The position numbers and the translations under genes were made by a program. DNA of 64,000 bases. Source: Zobellia laminariae. Its GTDB lineage: Bacteria > Bacteroidota > Bacteroidia > Flavobacteriales > Flavobacteriaceae. Shown piece by piece: positions 28,351 through 36,326 of the stretch (position 1 is its first letter; each line of letters starts with the position of its first letter). The stretch lies in the NCBI RefSeq assembly GCF_009725995.1, contig NZ_RCNS01000003.1, positions 558,001-622,000 on the forward strand. Reading direction: 5' to 3'. The notes beneath the pieces are model-generated. The model worked only from the letters and a program-made list of their open reading frames with translations. It was not told where the DNA came from and ran no database searches.

Positions 28351-29118
28351 TTATCTGCCCATCCAACCACCGTCAACCAACATTACGGTTCCGGTCATAT
28401 AATTAGAAGCTTCTGAGGCCAAGAAAACAATAGGTCCTTTAAAGTCTTCTGGTTCTCCCCATCTTCCTGCAGGAATCCTTCCTAAGATGGATTTACTACG
28501 GTCTTCATCTTTTCGCAAAGCTTCTGTATTATCCGTAGAAATATATCCCGGCGCAATGGCATTAACCTGTACTCCTTTAGATGCCCATTCGTTAGATAAT
28601 GCCATGGTTAACTGACCTATAGCCCCTTTTGAAGCAGCGTATCCCGGTACGGTAATTCCGCCTTGGAACGTCAATAAAGAAGCGGTAAATATTATTTTTC
28701 CACTTCCTCTACTTACCATTTCCTTACCTATTTCCCTAGATAGGATAAACTGGGCGTTTTGGTTTACTTCAATGACCTTGTCCCAATACTCATCTGTATG
28801 CTCGGCAGCAGGCTGTCTTAAAATGGTACCTGCATTATTTACCAAGATATCTATGGTAGGGTTTTCACTTTTTACTTTTTCAATAAAAGCATACAAAGCT
28901 TTCCTATCACTAAAGTCGCATTGATAGGCTTTAAAGCTTTTATTCAATTCGGTTATGCGCTTCTCTATTTTAGAACCCGAAAGCTCCAAAGTAGCGGAAA
29001 CACCAATTATATTAGCTCCTGCTTCGGCCAAAGCCTCGGCCATGGCAAAACCTATACCGCGTTTACAACCAGTTACTAAAGCCGTTTTTCCTTTTAAATC
29101 GAACTTATTCAATATCAT
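28351..29118 (-). CDS. kduD: 2-deoxy-D-gluconate 3-dehydrogenase (KduD-type SDR)
   Basis: A 255-residue SDR with TGCKRGIG at 16-23, NNAG at 94-97, Ser147, Tyr160 and Lys164 (YAASK). FDLKGKTALVTG at the start, NAPGYISTDNTEALR-like residues and the C-terminal DGGWMGR are typical of KduD. The enzyme interconverts 2-keto-3-deoxygluconate and 2,5-diketo-3-deoxygluconate with NAD(H). It is the cytoplasmic step after KduI, whose gene lies 29 bases upstream. The pair shows that the glycan releases 4-deoxy-5-keto-uronate, the product of a polysaccharide lyase plus GH88. KDG kinase and KDPG aldolase must come from elsewhere in the genome. Confidence 0.9.
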   Translation of the reverse strand: MILNKFDLKGKTALVTGCKRGIGFAMAEALAEAGANIIGVSATLELSGSKIEKRITELNKSFKAYQCDFSDRKALYAFIEKVKSENPTIDILVNNAGTILRQPAAEHTDEYWDKVIEVNQNAQFILSREIGKEMVSRGSGKIIFTASLLTFQGGITVPGYAASKGAIGQLTMALSNEWASKGVQVNAIAPGYISTDNTEALRKDEDRSKSILGRIPAGRWGEPEDFKGPIVFLASEASNYMTGTVMLVDGGWMGR

Positions 29119-29147
29119 ATTCGTTCTTCCTTGTGTTTATTAAAATC

Positions 29148-29978
29148 TTAAAGTACGCCTTGTAAAGGCTCCCCATCCATGTCTGTAAAAGCTTTGTTCT
29201 CACCTGCCATTCCCCAGATAAATCTGTAGTTACTAGTACCTGAACCCGAATGAATTGACCATGGTGGAGAAACTACGGCTTCAAAATTTTTCATGGCAAT
29301 ATGGCGTGTTTCTTGAGGCTGCCCCATATAGTGCATTACAATATTGTCTCCTGGAATATCAAAATAAAAATAGACTTCCATTCTACGTTCATGCGTATGC
29401 GGTGGAAACGTGTTCCAAACACTACCTTTTTTCAATTCTGTATATCCCATTACCAACTGGCAACTTTGAATACCATCTTCGTGAATGTATTGGTATAATG
29501 TTCTTTCGTTACTAGTTTCCACTGCTCCTAGCTCTACGATATTAGCGTCTGACTGTGTCGCTTTTTTAGTTGGATACTCCTTATGTGCCGGAGCGGAATT
29601 CAAATAGAATTTAGCCGGAGCGGAACCATCCGCACTTGCAAAAATTATCTCTTTTGATCCTTTACCTACGTACAATGCCTCTAAGTTTCCTAGCTCAAAC
29701 ACTTCACCATCTACGGTTACGGTACCCTTTTCTCCAACATTAATGATTCCCAATTCTCTTCGTTCCAAAAAATAACTGGCTTTCAACTCATCATAAGTTG
29801 GTAATGAAAGGCTTTTAGATTTTGGAAAAGCGGTGCCATAGATAAAACGATCGTAATGTGTATAGATCATTTTAATGGCATCTTCGCCCATTAGGTCCGA
29901 ACTATGAAACTCTTTTCTTATTCTCTGTGTGTCGTATAATTTGGCATCTTCCGGATGCACAGCGTACTTAACTTCCAT
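29148..29978 (-). CDS. kduI: 5-keto-4-deoxyuronate isomerase
   Basis: A 276-residue cupin-fold isomerase, the usual KduI length. The zinc ligands are clear: His194, His196 and Glu201 in HTHERRMEVYF, and His243 in WSIHSG. These match with a shift of two the ligands I recall for the Escherichia coli enzyme (196, 198, 203, 245). It converts 5-keto-4-deoxyuronate to 2,5-diketo-3-deoxygluconate in the cytoplasm. It sits between a sugar porter (19 bases upstream) and KduD in one operon, forming a complete import and entry route for unsaturated uronic acids. Confidence 0.95.
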   Translation of the reverse strand: MEVKYAVHPEDAKLYDTQRIRKEFHSSDLMGEDAIKMIYTHYDRFIYGTAFPKSKSLSLPTYDELKASYFLERRELGIINVGEKGTVTVDGEVFELGNLEALYVGKGSKEIIFASADGSAPAKFYLNSAPAHKEYPTKKATQSDANIVELGAVETSNERTLYQYIHEDGIQSCQLVMGYTELKKGSVWNTFPPHTHERRMEVYFYFDIPGDNIVMHYMGQPQETRHIAMKNFEAVVSPPWSIHSGSGTSNYRFIWGMAGENKAFTDMDGEPLQGVL

Positions 29979-29997
29979 GTCTAAATTTTAGATTTAA

Positions 29998-31311
29998 TTA
30001 TTTTGTTATCATTTTCTGTAATTCTTCTAAGGTCTTTCCTTTGGTTTCTGGCATCATAAATATGACGAACAACAACTGCAGTACCATCATTCCGGCAAAA
30101 AAGAAAAATACTATTCCAGGGTTATCAAAACTACCCATGGCTATTGGCATAACAAGCGTAATCAATGCAGCCAGTACCCAATGAGTAGAACTACCAAAGG
30201 ACTGCCCTTGTGCGCGTAAATTTGTTGGAAATATCTCTGATATAAAAACCCAGATTACCGCTCCTTGTCCAATAGCATGGGAGGCTATAAACAGAAACAA
30301 GAAAATAGGTACCATAAGACCTTCCCATTCCAAAGCAAAGGCTACACCTACCATAGTTAATGAGATGATATAACCAATAGAACCTATATACATGAGTACT
30401 TTACGGCCTACTTTATCAATTAAATAAAGACCTAAAAGTGTGAAAACTAAATTGGTTACACCAATACCGATACTGCTCAATAAAGCGGTATTTTCTCCCA
30501 AACCGGCAGAACTAAATATCCGTGGCGCGTAATATAAAAAGGCATTAATACCTGATAATTGATTGAAGAAAGCAATCAAAAATGCTAGCATTAAAGGGAA
30601 TTTGTATTTCTTGACAAACAAGGCAGATTTCTCTGTTTGTTCTTCTTTAAGTTGCTCAATAACGGACTCGTCCAATTCAGTTCCAGTAAGTTCCAATTGA
30701 ATTCTTTTTGCTCCCTCCAAGTCGTTTTTCTTCTCTAACAACCATCGTGGACTTTTAGGAACTCCTATCATAGCCACAGTATAGATTAGGGCAGGAAGTG
30801 CTTCTATCCCAATCATCCATCGCCAAGGTTCCGAGCCAAAATCTTTCAATAAATAATTGGATACAAAGGCGATTAAAATTCCGAAAACAATATTGAATTG
30901 ATACAACGCCACCAATCTACCACGGTTTTTAGCCGGAGCAATTTCAGAAACATAGGTAGGTGCTGCAACAGTTGATGCTCCTACTCCCAGACCTCCAAGA
31001 AAACGGAAGAAAGAAAACAAATATGGGTCATCTGCGAGGCCTGATCCTAATGCAGATACAAAGTATAATATACCTATCCATAAAAGGGTGTTTTTTCTTC
31101 CTATTTTATCGCAAGGAATTGATGCGAAAATAGCTCCTATTACTGTACCCCATAATGCCATTGACATAATGAACGTACCGTGAAAAATATCTGACGTACC
31201 CCATAAAGTCTGCAACTGTTGGTCTGCTCCAGAAATTACAACGGTATCAAAACCGAATAAAAATCCCGCTAGGGCGACAACAAATGACGTAAAAAATAAC
31301 TTAGTTTTCAT
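29998..31311 (-). CDS. MFS sugar porter
   Basis: A 437-residue membrane protein with about twelve transmembrane segments. Sugar-porter marks are GFDTVVISGA in helix 1, DKIGRKNTL after helix 2, and the C-terminal PETKGKTLEEL. Members carry hexoses, pentoses or sugar acids with protons. It is seven bases after DUF4861 and directly precedes KduI, so unsaturated uronate or a related monosaccharide is a reasonable cargo, but the sequence alone does not show it. It belongs to a different MFS branch than the FucP-type permease of the fucose operon. Confidence 0.88.
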   Translation of the reverse strand: MKTKLFFTSFVVALAGFLFGFDTVVISGADQQLQTLWGTSDIFHGTFIMSMALWGTVIGAIFASIPCDKIGRKNTLLWIGILYFVSALGSGLADDPYLFSFFRFLGGLGVGASTVAAPTYVSEIAPAKNRGRLVALYQFNIVFGILIAFVSNYLLKDFGSEPWRWMIGIEALPALIYTVAMIGVPKSPRWLLEKKNDLEGAKRIQLELTGTELDESVIEQLKEEQTEKSALFVKKYKFPLMLAFLIAFFNQLSGINAFLYYAPRIFSSAGLGENTALLSSIGIGVTNLVFTLLGLYLIDKVGRKVLMYIGSIGYIISLTMVGVAFALEWEGLMVPIFLFLFIASHAIGQGAVIWVFISEIFPTNLRAQGQSFGSSTHWVLAALITLVMPIAMGSFDNPGIVFFFFAGMMVLQLLFVIFMMPETKGKTLEELQKMITK

Positions 31312-31317
31312 GGTGGT

Positions 31318-32535
31318 TTATTTAGATTTTTTAACTGAAACTGATAACGGACTAGACAAAACCTGAGACTGTTGTTTCAACATATTTTCCCAGTCTTCCA
31401 AAGAACCTACTTGTCCACTTTTATCCCATGCAAAACCTGCATAATACGTTAATTTCTCCTGAGGTTTGGTTACTACTAAAAGGTTACTCTGATCTACAGC
31501 ATCAGATTTGTGAATAATGGCATTCTCTACTATTGCAGGGTCTATAACAATACCCTCACCTACTTTAGAACTATCTATAGTTTCCCAATGACGGAACCAA
31601 CCCTCTTCTTTGTTAACAGCGCCTTCACCCTCATTTTTATGTAACGTAATACCTACCGTGTAATTTGGAACCTCTTTGTCCGAAGAAAGACTAATATCGA
31701 ACTTAGAAAAATTGGAACCTAAATCTAAAGTGATGCGTTTCGTTTCTTTAACACCATATGGGCTCCACGGCGCATAATCCAATTCAAAAACTGTACGTAA
31801 TGGACCTGCTGCCAATGTTCTAGATGCCGTAAAATTATTAGATACCAGAAGGCTATCATTTTCCCAAATACCAATACCACCTGTACCTCTACTGCTTCCT
31901 ACGTGATATGGGTCATACCCCTCACCGTGGTCTATATGATAAGAACCCGATTTAATTGTATGCGCCTTATACCATTTGTTTATAATGGATTTATCGGTAC
32001 GTTTTAACCACAAATCTATTCCGCTAGAAAGTGTACTTCCTGAAACACCTGCCAACGCTTCTTTTTCTCCTGTAGGACCGTATGTTCTAAAAGCTACTTT
32101 ATCATTCTCCCAGGTATAATCATCCGTTCTTTCCGGTACGAGGCGCGAGTATGCAATAACATCACTTTCTGCGGGAGCCTTTACGCTATCAACAAGAATA
32201 ACATATTCAGAGGTGCCATTAGCAGGAACCTCAGCTTGAAAAAGTAATTCATCATTAGTACCGTCTTGATTATTGTCTACCCATTGCGTACGCAGGTATT
32301 CTTGACCGCCTACTTTCTTTACTCGAATAGTCTTTTCCGAGTTATTTTTTAAAATAGCGGACAAGTCAGCTGCGTTTGCGCCCACAACTTCACTCCTAGA
32401 GAAATCAAGGTCGTTTTTGACTTCTACTGATACCGTTTCAATCTTAGTAGTAGATTCACAAGATGCCATCAAACAGATTGCTGTTAGATAAGCAAGGTTT
32501 AAAGGGTTAGTTAGGTTGATTTTCATTGTTTTCAT
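31318..32535 (-). CDS. DUF4861-family secreted lipoprotein
   Basis: A 405-residue protein with signal peptide and lipobox ICLMASC (Cys27). The body (EVKNDLDFSRSEVV, YSRLVPERTDDYTWENDKVAFRTYG, DIWLK-like SGIDLWLKRTDKSI, HIDHGEGYDPYHVG) matches my recollection of DUF4861, an all-beta family frequent in uronate-polysaccharide loci. The enzymatic activity is not established to my knowledge. His and Asp residues in HIDHGEGYD are candidate active-site groups. It sits between DUF6250 (7 bases) and the sugar porter (6 bases), close to KduI and KduD, so a step on uronate-bearing oligosaccharides is a fair inference. Confidence 0.75.
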   Translation of the reverse strand: MKTMKINLTNPLNLAYLTAICLMASCESTTKIETVSVEVKNDLDFSRSEVVGANAADLSAILKNNSEKTIRVKKVGGQEYLRTQWVDNNQDGTNDELLFQAEVPANGTSEYVILVDSVKAPAESDVIAYSRLVPERTDDYTWENDKVAFRTYGPTGEKEALAGVSGSTLSSGIDLWLKRTDKSIINKWYKAHTIKSGSYHIDHGEGYDPYHVGSSRGTGGIGIWENDSLLVSNNFTASRTLAAGPLRTVFELDYAPWSPYGVKETKRITLDLGSNFSKFDISLSSDKEVPNYTVGITLHKNEGEGAVNKEEGWFRHWETIDSSKVGEGIVIDPAIVENAIIHKSDAVDQSNLLVVTKPQEKLTYYAGFAWDKSGQVGSLEDWENMLKQQSQVLSSPLSVSVKKSK

Positions 32536-32542
32536 TTTGTTG

Positions 32543-33304
32543 TTACTTCGCTATTTTCTCACTCTTTAGACTAAAGACTTTAAAGTTTTCTATGGTCATA
32601 TGATTATTCACCGTTCTTAAACCAAAATGGCCTGAGGTATAAGGGTTAGGGTCATAAAAATCAATTATACGTTCGCCATCTCTATAATATTGGACGATTC
32701 CATCGTATGCTATGATTTTAATCTTAGTGACTTTGTTAGCCTGAATAAGGTATTTTTTATCTGTAAAATCATGCTCTGGCAACAAAGGCCTTTCGCCATC
32801 GCCAGTATATCTACGAAAACGGGTTTTAGAATTGTCATGACCACCAACACCTATGTAGTAAAGCCGAAGATTGTCATAGTTAGAAAATTTTCCTCCGCGC
32901 TTTTCGGAATTAACGAATAGGTCATTAGGGTGTTCCATATCTTGAGCCATCCAAAAACAATTAAGGTCGGATACACGATCCTGCGGACCTCCCTCATCAA
33001 TTACAAACGCATCATAGGTTATCATTAATGGACCTTCCAATTTCTTTGTGAGCCAAATAGTACAGCCGGCAACATCTGTAATTTCTAATTTTCCATCTTT
33101 TACCTGGGCGGTACCTTTAGGCATCTGCTCCACCTTCCAATTTTGGAGACCCAATTGAAAAGAATCTAGATAAACTAGTGTGGTACTTGCCGTAAGGGTA
33201 TCATTAATCTTTACAATTTCCTCCTGTGCCCTTACCCTTACTATCATGGAAACTGACATTAGGATGAAGCTCGCTACTATTTTACTTTTTATCATTTCTA
33301 TCAT
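32543..33304 (-). CDS. DUF6250-like secreted beta-jelly-roll protein
   Basis: A 253-residue secreted protein; a signal peptide ends near residue 26 (VRAQ). The rest is a single predicted concanavalin-like jelly roll: DSFQLGLQNWKVEQ, ITDVAGCTIWLTKKLEGPLMITYDAFV, DLNCFWMAQD, GQYYRDG-like IVQYYRDGERIIDFYDP and HFGLRTVNNHMTIENFKVF. This pattern fits DUF6250/DUF1961-type proteins, related in fold to lyases and lectins. Catalytic residues are not obvious. It lies within the operon of KduI and DUF4861. It could bind glycans or be a small lyase. The Met at 33292 is an alternative start. Confidence 0.6.
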   Translation of the reverse strand: MIEMIKSKIVASFILMSVSMIVRVRAQEEIVKINDTLTASTTLVYLDSFQLGLQNWKVEQMPKGTAQVKDGKLEITDVAGCTIWLTKKLEGPLMITYDAFVIDEGGPQDRVSDLNCFWMAQDMEHPNDLFVNSEKRGGKFSNYDNLRLYYIGVGGHDNSKTRFRRYTGDGERPLLPEHDFTDKKYLIQANKVTKIKIIAYDGIVQYYRDGERIIDFYDPNPYTSGHFGLRTVNNHMTIENFKVFSLKSEKIAK

Positions 33305-33371
33305 TCTATTTGCTGTAAGCCTTTCTTATTTTAAGGCTTCTTCCTCATTCAACTTATCTAAGTCCTAAATT

Positions 33372-34196
33372 TTATTTTTTTAGAAATTTCTTTATCGCAA
33401 TTGACTTATCTAATTCCTTTATCCTGATGTTTCTGTAAAATATTTCGGCTGTTTCAGATTGAAATCCTATTATCCCCTCACTTACAGAAAGGTTTGTGGC
33501 CATATTTACAATCTTTCCGTTTAGTTTGTGAATAGTGTATTCATCCCCCATCACAATTATCTCGCACTTATTCCATTCATCATTTAAAGCATTGAATTCT
33601 GCCTCTTTAGAAGCATGAAGTTCATTTTTACTTTGCTCTTTTTTCTCCCCTCCGTTCTTTGGAGTATTAAAGGTTTCACCATCTGCAGAATACCAATCTA
33701 GAGTTGTACCTGCAGCCCAGAAATCTCCTGTGTGATTTCTTTCTGTTAAATGGTTATACCTAACCTGGTATTCAATACCCTTAGGCCATATCTTATCATC
33801 AAATACGTGGTAATAGCAACCGGCATCATATTGCCATTCATCAAAATTGTTCGTGATTTTCTCTCCCCACTTATATTCAAATCTAAGTATATATTTACTA
33901 TATTTTTTATTGGTATAAAAGAGCCCGTGCGTACCATTATCACCTGTATTAAGGTTTAAACTATCTGGAGAATCTTTAAAAACATGCACCATTCCGTTTT
34001 CAATAGCGTACACTTTTTTCGCCATCTCCTCATCTCCATTTCTCAACTTAAGATGCCATCCATTCCAATCTTTACCATTAAAAAGGTCTACAAAACCTTT
34101 ATCGTCAGATTTCTGTGCTTGCAGATTGCCAAAGCTAATTGCACAAACTAAAGTAGCAATAAGATATAACTGAAAAGAGTTTTTTTGATTTTTCAT
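33372..34196 (-). CDS. DUF1080 (3-keto-disaccharide hydrolase-like) secreted protein
   Basis: A 274-residue secreted protein with signal peptide 1-27. FVDLFNGKDWNGWHL at 36-50, YILRFEYKWGE, DAGCYYHVF, GIEYQVRYN and IGFQSETAEIFYRNIRIKEL are characteristic of the DUF1080 beta-sandwich. The family is known for hydrolysis of 3-keto-glycosides and for glycan binding. It lies 67 bases before DUF6250, with which it shares the jelly-roll type, and follows a sulfatase remnant. No glucoside 3-dehydrogenase that would make a 3-keto substrate is seen in the window, so its role here is open. Confidence 0.82.
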   Translation of the reverse strand: MKNQKNSFQLYLIATLVCAISFGNLQAQKSDDKGFVDLFNGKDWNGWHLKLRNGDEEMAKKVYAIENGMVHVFKDSPDSLNLNTGDNGTHGLFYTNKKYSKYILRFEYKWGEKITNNFDEWQYDAGCYYHVFDDKIWPKGIEYQVRYNHLTERNHTGDFWAAGTTLDWYSADGETFNTPKNGGEKKEQSKNELHASKEAEFNALNDEWNKCEIIVMGDEYTIHKLNGKIVNMATNLSVSEGIIGFQSETAEIFYRNIRIKELDKSIAIKKFLKK

Positions 34197-34279
34197 TTTC
34201 TAATATTCTCGTTGTTTGGTTATTTATATTCTATTTCTACTGCATTGCATTCCCTCTACAGTCTTTCTAGACTTACAAA

Positions 34280-34801
34280 TTATGTCTCAATAATTTCTTC
34301 CAGTAATAAAATGGGTTCGTGTGGTTCATGAAAAGTTGCCAGCAAGTAAAACGGATTATCATTATCTTTTTTGTCTAACCAACTAATAGCTTCATCCACT
34401 ACAATCTGACAACTGAAGCCCTCTATTGGACCCACATTCTCCCCATTTCTGACGAATTTTTTGGGATTTTCGTGACTAAGCGACGCATTGTTATGCATAG
34501 CAAACCAATAATCGAATCCAAAATAATCTGGCTGCGGTAGGGCACGGTTATTAAAAAGTGAACTGCATTGCCATTTACCCCCCAATGCCGTTGAATAGCC
34601 AACAGTTTTTAAATGCTCAGGTATGGTTTCTTCTCCTTTTTGCAAATTCACCAAATGACGTAAATCTTGGCTCTTTTTAGGACTAGGTATAAAACCATAG
34701 ATACCTGCCTTATTAGGTTGAAAAGGTTCTTTCCCATCCTGTGCTCCAGCAGACATAACTGACACATTCAGTACCACAAAGGAGAAAATACGAAAGGTCA
34801 T
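34280..34801 (-). pseudogene. Truncated family S1 sulfatase remnant
   Basis: This 173-residue frame has a signal-like N-terminus (1-20), then jumps to a sequence homologous to residues about 98-236 of the sulfatase at 50651-52129: NKAGIYGFI versus NRAGLYDFI, LPQPDYFGFDYWFAMHNNAS versus QPQPDHFGFEHWFATHNNAS, and FHEPHEPI in both. The whole upstream part with metal ligands and the CxPSR nucleophile is absent, as is the C-terminal half. GKWH reads GKWQ. It cannot be an active sulfatase. It probably arose by internal deletion and decay of a duplicated copy. Confidence 0.85.
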
Positions 34802-35092
34802 TTCACTTAAAGTTTATGAAGTTATAATTCAATCGCAATGTAATTCTAGTGATAGAAATAGCATATAAAATATATGCCCTATACTATAACTCATGATTCT
34901 TTTCCCTAAAAATAGGGGTTACACAAGGGTTTGATATTCTTAAGGAGTTTAGTTCTGTACCCAAAAGCAACGTTTCAGCATAAAACTAACCTTTTATTTT
35001 TGCTTAACTATCATGTACTCTCATGGTTCAGGCAATAAAAGTATTACTCCAAACCCTATAAGTACACGTAAATATTATATTAAGAAAATCTA
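34802..35092. other. Intergenic region without recognised gene
   Basis: A 291-base stretch between the putative hydrolase and the sulfatase remnant. It shows no coding pattern, no copy of the operator-like element and only a short CCCTA/TAGGG hairpin near 34905. It may hold a promoter for the DUF1080-KduD genes or leftover sequence from the decayed sulfatase. Confidence 0.4.
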
Positions 35093-36316
35093 TCAATGCC
35101 ATGTAATTTTCGCCTTCCTTGCCTCCGTATCTACCCAAACACTTGCATGTTCAAATTCACGTGTGAATATCCATCCATCTGGCTTTACGCGCTTAAAGAC
35201 ACCTGTTGGCTTCCCTAATGGTTTTTGTAATGAAGGATAATCTACCAAATTGCCATCTTCCAGGTTCCAACCCCAATTCCACTGAAAATACGAATAAGGT
35301 TGAGCGCCGATAAGGTAACAGGCTTGATGAAATTCTAATTGATCATGAGACCTTTTCTCTATTCCATCTGTCTTTGTTGCTCCCGTCGTAATATCATTTT
35401 TCCCTTTTCCTTTAGCGCCAAAACGATAGATTGAAATCTTACCGGCCTCTGCAATGCGGGCCATATCTCCCCATTCTTTGAGTAAATTTTCTTTATTGGT
35501 GACAGTAGCGTTATAATGCTCAAACATAAAAGCATCGCAATGAGGAAAAACCTCTTTTGTTCTAGCGGCATTGTTACCAATCAATATTTTATCTGGCCCC
35601 AATTGTTCTTTGAGCGCAGCCATCATTTCACCTTTGGCTTTTGCTAATTCCGCTATATCATCAACATGATAATCTGCATTTTCGTCCACGTTCATACGGT
35701 CGATAAAAATACCGTCAGCACCCGAAATTTTAACGCCTTCTATAGCTGATGCCACCCACCACTCACGAAATTCAGGGTTTAAAGCATCAAAATAGTACGA
35801 AAATGCCGGCCCTCTTGTTTTTTCCAAGAGTTTTCCTGTCTTTGGGTCACGTGCCAAAAATTTGGTCAATTCTTCGTTTTTCGCAATGCCATCCGGTGTA
35901 AATTCTTTATTAAATCGTGGAAAGGGCCATGCCACATAAGAATTGTAGTAGAACAACACTTTGATTTCAGGCTTAACTTCATGAAATGCTTCTACCTCGT
36001 GCTTTGTCCCCAATACCTGGTCACCAAGCAGATTGTATGCGTGAGATTTCTCCATACAGATAAAATCTGTTCTATCTGAAATAAATTGAATCTCTTCAGG
36101 CTCCAATACACGATCAATATCACCAAAATGATAGTACATCGGGGTCGTTTCCCAACTAAATTTTGGAAAATAGGACTGTGCATTAAAGCTAGAACCATCA
36201 CCTGTAAGTAAAGATGGTTGTTGCTGTCCGTAAGCACATAAACTTACTGCAATCAAGCAGAAAATTGTGCTCAATATTTTTACTGATGGTATTTTAAATA
36301 GTATGTTATTTTTCAT
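35093..36316 (-). CDS. Putative secreted TIM-barrel glycoside hydrolase (GHL15-like)
   Basis: A 407-residue secreted protein with a signal peptide ending near residue 31 (AYGQ). Predicted alternating strands and helices, LFYYNSYVAWPFPRFN, KISGADGIFIDRMNVDEN at about 195-212, ILIGNNAARTKEVFP, DAFMFEHYNA and SYFQWNWGW suggest a (beta/alpha)8 hydrolase. Asp and Glu in DGIFIDRM and FMFEHYN are candidate catalytic residues. It resembles the uncharacterised hypothetical glycosyl hydrolase group (GHL15-like); I cannot place it in a CAZy family. It lies ten bases after a lyase candidate in one operon, so an endo- or exo-acting role on the target glycan is possible. Confidence 0.55.
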   Translation of the reverse strand: MKNNILFKIPSVKILSTIFCLIAVSLCAYGQQQPSLLTGDGSSFNAQSYFPKFSWETTPMYYHFGDIDRVLEPEEIQFISDRTDFICMEKSHAYNLLGDQVLGTKHEVEAFHEVKPEIKVLFYYNSYVAWPFPRFNKEFTPDGIAKNEELTKFLARDPKTGKLLEKTRGPAFSYYFDALNPEFREWWVASAIEGVKISGADGIFIDRMNVDENADYHVDDIAELAKAKGEMMAALKEQLGPDKILIGNNAARTKEVFPHCDAFMFEHYNATVTNKENLLKEWGDMARIAEAGKISIYRFGAKGKGKNDITTGATKTDGIEKRSHDQLEFHQACYLIGAQPYSYFQWNWGWNLEDGNLVDYPSLQKPLGKPTGVFKRVKPDGWIFTREFEHASVWVDTEARKAKITWH

Positions 36317-36326
36317 CTTTAATAGT

